64,000 nt of DNA from Candidatus Woesearchaeota archaeon. Lineage in GTDB: Archaea > Nanobdellota > Nanobdellia > Woesearchaeales > GW2011-AR15. Positions 61,371 to 64,000 of this stretch are shown here, one piece after another. Both the position numbers and the translations under genes were made by a program. The stretch spans positions 50,088-114,087 of the forward strand of contig JAFGJW010000005.1 in assembly GCA_016928835.1 (NCBI GenBank), written 5' to 3'. The notes below the pieces were generated by a model. It was not told where the DNA came from and made no database searches. It saw only the letters and a list, made by a program, of their open reading frames with translations. How positions within the stretch are numbered: the first letter of the stretch is position 1; each line of letters opens with the position of its first letter.

Positions 61371-62399
61371 TTATCTTCCATACCTGTAATATATTGCGCA
61401 GCTTCCTTCTGCTGAAACCATGCATGCACCTTGTGGATTCTCTGGTGTGCACACTTTTCTATATAATGGACATTCTAAGGGTTCTATTAAACCTCTTAAT
61501 ATTTCACCGCATCTGCATGCGCTTTTCTTTGGTAAAGGAACTTTATCAATAATATCCCTGTACTTAATCTTGGCATTTAATTTATCATCTTTTACTTCTA
61601 ATCCAGACCTGGCTAAAATACCTAGGCCGCGCCATTCGCTATCACCTATATAAAAATATTCTCTGAGCTCTCTTTGTGCCTTTAAGTTGCCATCTTCAGT
61701 AACTACTTCAGGATATCCATTAACAACAATATCCTTACCCTTTTTAATCTGCTCAAGGAGAATCATTATGGCTCTCAATATTCTTTCAGCACTAAAGCCG
61801 GATACAACTTGGGGAACTTTAATGTTTCTGTATGCTTTCACACCAATTATTGCAGACACATGCCCCGGATCAAGAAAGCCATCTATCTTAATATCGCCAT
61901 TAACAAGGACTTGTAAAGCAGGAGGGATTAGTTTATGCACTGAATAGACGCACACATTGTTTTTTAGTAAAAAGGTAGTCATTGGAGCTGTTGTCTCAAA
62001 ACCGACACCAAAAAAAATAATGTTCCCATATCTTTTTTTTAACTCAATAACTTCAGTTGTGGAATAAATCTCAAATACTTTTCCTCCTTTTGCTCTGGCG
62101 TCATCTAGACTATATCTGCTACCAGGCACTTTTAACATATCACCATATGTGGCAATAGGGACACCTTTCATGGCAAGTTCAATCATAGAGTCAACATCAT
62201 GCTGGGAGCTAACGCATACAGGGCATCCCGGGCCTGAAATTAAACTGACGTTCTTAGGTAAAATCTCACGTATCCCATATCTCATAATCACATTTGTGTG
62301 GCCGCCACAAACTTCCATTATTGTGATATCTCTTTCTATTTCTTTTGCGATTTTATCAATGCTTTCAGTGTATCTTTTAATTAATTGTTGTTCGCTCAT
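61371..62399 (-). CDS. hypD: hydrogenase iron-cofactor assembly protein HypD
   Basis: 342 residues. HypD holds the iron as the Fe(CN)2CO group is built with HypC. Seen: EVCGGHTNVIMRYGI with the conserved Cys, GPGCPVCVS, GFETTAP, FLDPGHVSAIIG, and the C-terminal iron-sulfur cysteines (CRCGEI, PLECPLYRKVC, GACMVSAEGSC). Length normal. It overlaps hypC as ATGA. Confidence 0.96.
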   Translation of the reverse strand: MSEQQLIKRYTESIDKIAKEIERDITIMEVCGGHTNVIMRYGIREILPKNVSLISGPGCPVCVSSQHDVDSMIELAMKGVPIATYGDMLKVPGSRYSLDDARAKGGKVFEIYSTTEVIELKKRYGNIIFFGVGFETTAPMTTFLLKNNVCVYSVHKLIPPALQVLVNGDIKIDGFLDPGHVSAIIGVKAYRNIKVPQVVSGFSAERILRAIMILLEQIKKGKDIVVNGYPEVVTEDGNLKAQRELREYFYIGDSEWRGLGILARSGLEVKDDKLNAKIKYRDIIDKVPLPKKSACRCGEILRGLIEPLECPLYRKVCTPENPQGACMVSAEGSCAIYYRYGR

Positions 62400-62620
62400 C
62401 TTTCAGCTTCTCTAATCATATTTCTAATTATCTCCAAAGACTCCTCTGCACTTTTTCTATCCAGTTTTTCAATGGCAAAGCCGGCATGTATAAGAACATA
62501 GTCTCCTGCAGCTAGATTGTCAACTAATGAAAGATTAACAATTTTTATAACTCCACCATAGTCAACTTTTGCGTTCATACTACTAATATTTAGTATCTTT
62601 GCAGGTATGGCATAGCACAT
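62396..62620 (-). CDS. hypC: hydrogenase maturation chaperone HypC
   Basis: 74 residues beginning MCYAIPAKI with the essential Cys2 that binds the iron group. The core VDYGGVIKIVNLSLVDNLAAGDYVLIHAGFAI fits the small beta-barrel. HypC carries the Fe(CN)2CO unit from HypD to the large subunit. It starts 2 nt after the endopeptidase stop and overlaps hypD. Confidence 0.95.
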   Translation of the reverse strand: MCYAIPAKILNISSMNAKVDYGGVIKIVNLSLVDNLAAGDYVLIHAGFAIEKLDRKSAEESLEIIRNMIREAER

Positions 62621-62622
62621 TG

Positions 62623-63087
62623 TTAGTCCTCTTTTGAAATTTTTAATATATAACTTAAGACACGTTCTTTAATCTTTGGTATTTTTTTCATTAAACCATC
62701 ACTTAATTTATCAGAGATTCTGTTGATTTTATCAACTTTGATTCCTATTATCTTAATTTCTTTCAAATCTGGTTGATACATCCTTAATATGGTTGAAGTC
62801 TGCTCCACACCAAAATCATGCATTGAAACCAATTTTAGATCTTTTGACAAATCCTTTTCTCTTAACAACACAACTTCTCCAATATTTCCCTTGGAATAAA
62901 CAGCATCTACTATGACTAATCTGTCATCTTTTTCAATAAAGTTTATCAGATCAAGCCCAATCACACCAAGTTCATACATTTTAACCTCCTTGAGCTTTGG
63001 ATAATCTTTTAACTCGTTATATAAGTAAGGTCCGATGCCGTCATCACCCATTAGAATGTTTCCAATAAAAACAACCTTGACATCCAT
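62623..63087 (-). CDS. [NiFe] hydrogenase maturation endopeptidase
   Basis: 154 residues of the HyaD/HycI fold. GNILMGDDGIGPYLYNEL is the family's first motif, LVIVDAVYSKG supplies the second metal-binding Asp, and SMHDFGVEQT the His. It removes the C-terminal peptide after the last His of the large subunit once nickel is in place; that subunit lies next to it on the same strand. The three metal ligands seem complete. Confidence 0.9.
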   Translation of the reverse strand: MDVKVVFIGNILMGDDGIGPYLYNELKDYPKLKEVKMYELGVIGLDLINFIEKDDRLVIVDAVYSKGNIGEVVLLREKDLSKDLKLVSMHDFGVEQTSTILRMYQPDLKEIKIIGIKVDKINRISDKLSDGLMKKIPKIKERVLSYILKISKED

Positions 63088-63158
63088 AATTTAAAATAAA
63101 AAATAGATAGAAATAAAAAGGTTGCCATGAAAATAAAGTAACGGTCAGCACTTTTGGG

Positions 63159-63380
63159 ATGATGGTATGGATATTGATGATGTCTTCTGGAATAATTCTA
63201 GATTTTATTTTGCTTCGTTCCTTGATGCTTGCAACAATGTTATCAGCAATAGCAGCACCATATGCAATAAGAGTCTTGCCAGAAAAAATATGGAGAATCT
63301 TAGTTCCTGGATACTGTTGTGTTATCTCAATTATCTTTTTTTGGCAAATAATACCTGATTTAACAAATTATTTTTTATAA
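63159..63380 (+). CDS. possible small membrane protein, 73 aa
   Basis: The 324 nt between the endopeptidase and large-subunit genes hold two overlapping forward frames. The one at 63159 gives a plausible two- or three-helix membrane protein (GIILDFILLRSLMLATMLSA, then WRILVPGYCCVISIIFFWQI, ending DLTNYFL). The other (63167-63358) is polar and Asn/Ser-rich, likely a shadow. No ribosome site or well-placed TATA box supports the start, and it is opposite to the hydrogenase genes. It may be real or a chance frame. Confidence 0.35.
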   Translation: MMVWILMMSSGIILDFILLRSLMLATMLSAIAAPYAIRVLPEKIWRILVPGYCCVISIIFFWQIIPDLTNYFL

Positions 63381-63411
63381 ATGAGAATAAATAAGAAGAA
63401 TAAGAAAAAAA

Positions 63412-64000
63412 TTACCTTGTTGGCTCAATGAAAATACTTTTTCTCTTTTTGCCAACAGCATGGATTGAACAGCTGATGCAAGGGTCAAAACTCCTTACTA
63501 TATGCCCTGCTTCTAACATACTATTCTTGTCTCTTAACTGCACACCAATTAATGCCTGCTCCACTGCACCCTTTTGGCCTTTTGAATCTATTGGTGAGCA
63601 GTTCCATGATGTTGGGGTAATTATTTGATACCTCTTGCATACACCATTTTCAACTTCAATCCAATGTCCAACTGCACCCCTTGGTGCCTCTGCCAATCCA
63701 ACTCCCTTTCCGTTTTTGATTTCAGGGAATTCATAATAAAACGGTTTTGTCAAATCAATCTCATCTGTCCATTCAATCAGCTTTGGCAGTATTACCAAGC
63801 ATTCATGCAATCTTGCTAATGTTCTAGTGAATGTGTTGATGCCGAAAGTCTTCACAAGATCAGTTAATAACGGATCTTGGTTCACCACCTGTCTTGCTAG
63901 AGGTCCAAGCTCACATACGTGCCCAAAATACCTTGGTGATTTTATCCATGAATATGCCCCATCCTTGTATGGAACAGGTTTAGTCACCCCATTTGCCGGA
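63412..64000 (-). CDS. [NiFe] hydrogenase large subunit, C-terminal part (runs off the window)
   Basis: The frame is open to the window edge (PANGVTKP before the first internal GTG at 63987), so the gene continues beyond. Seen: KDGAYSWIKSPRYFGH, ELGPLARQ, AEAPRGAVGHWIEV, PTSWNCSP and the L2 motif DPCISCSIH with the two Cys that bind the NiFe centre. The 15-residue tail after that His (AVGKKRKSIFIEPTR) is the expected peptide removed by the endopeptidase. The motif ending in His and PTSWNCSP resemble group 1 uptake enzymes more than group 4, but I cannot settle the group. Confidence 0.93.
   Translation of the reverse strand, partial: PANGVTKPVPYKDGAYSWIKSPRYFGHVCELGPLARQVVNQDPLLTDLVKTFGINTFTRTLARLHECLVILPKLIEWTDEIDLTKPFYYEFPEIKNGKGVGLAEAPRGAVGHWIEVENGVCKRYQIITPTSWNCSPIDSKGQKGAVEQALIGVQLRDKNSMLEAGHIVRSFDPCISCSIHAVGKKRKSIFIEPTR

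Overview
The window reads as chromosomal DNA from an archaeon. Diphthine synthase, an XPD-type helicase, a UbiA/geranylgeranyl-reductase pair, KaiC-like ATPases and AmmeMemoRadiSam are archaeal or archaea-typical genes. Many genes are preceded by a TATA element about 26 nt upstream of the start codon with no ribosome binding site, the archaeal leaderless layout. The base composition is AT-rich by eye. The very large repeat-built surface proteins, the split tRNA and the mix of small signalling genes suggest a DPANN lineage (Woesearchaeota-like). That placement is my inference and no marker in the window proves it.

Layout. 1-3 kb: truncated MFS transporter, a tRNA-Gln broken by two introns at unusual positions, a small membrane protein, dphB and ftsZ. 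3-15 kb: housekeeping and signalling genes (nitroreductase, winged-helix regulator, XPD helicase, a Tam41-like nucleotidyltransferase, acylphosphatase, response regulator plus four-PAS histidine kinase, AmmeMemoRadiSam radical SAM enzyme, PolX, NUDIX). 15.3-25.7 kb: a tightly packed, overlapping gene set with two ribbon-helix-helix regulators behind a perfect palindrome, a 1164-aa membrane-anchored surface protein, a 1319-aa membrane protein that fuses an ectodomain to a cytoplasmic HerA/VirB4-type P-loop ATPase, and three cytoplasmic adaptor or coiled-coil proteins that share modules with the ATPase. This is the best candidate for an undescribed envelope-spanning machine. 25.8-30 kb: UbiA prenyltransferase plus geranylgeranyl reductase, then a reverse-strand trio of a 100-aa protein, a KaiC-like ATPase and a V4R-domain protein.

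30-52 kb: a second surface locus with a winged-helix regulator behind repeated AT-rich palindromic sites, a 5520-aa secreted repeat protein with no membrane anchor, and a 1450-aa partner with a C-terminal membrane segment and cytoplasmic coiled coil, translationally coupled to it. 52-56.2 kb: chemosensory fragments (CheV-like protein, HATPase protein, a Cache-HAMP sensor without output domain) with a decayed pseudogene and a small frameshifted gene between them. 56.3-64 kb: [NiFe] hydrogenase maturation genes hypF, hypB, hypA, hypE, hypD, hypC, an endopeptidase, and the C-terminal part of the hydrogenase large subunit running off the window. The hyp genes build the NiFe(CN)2CO centre and the protease trims the tail of the large subunit encoded next to it.

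Three intergenic islands (1646-1847, 6583-6720, 61251-61332) hold compact GC-rich hairpins in otherwise AT-rich DNA. The last folds on paper into a complete three-hairpin cloverleaf. No rRNA, CRISPR array or recognisable insertion sequence was seen.
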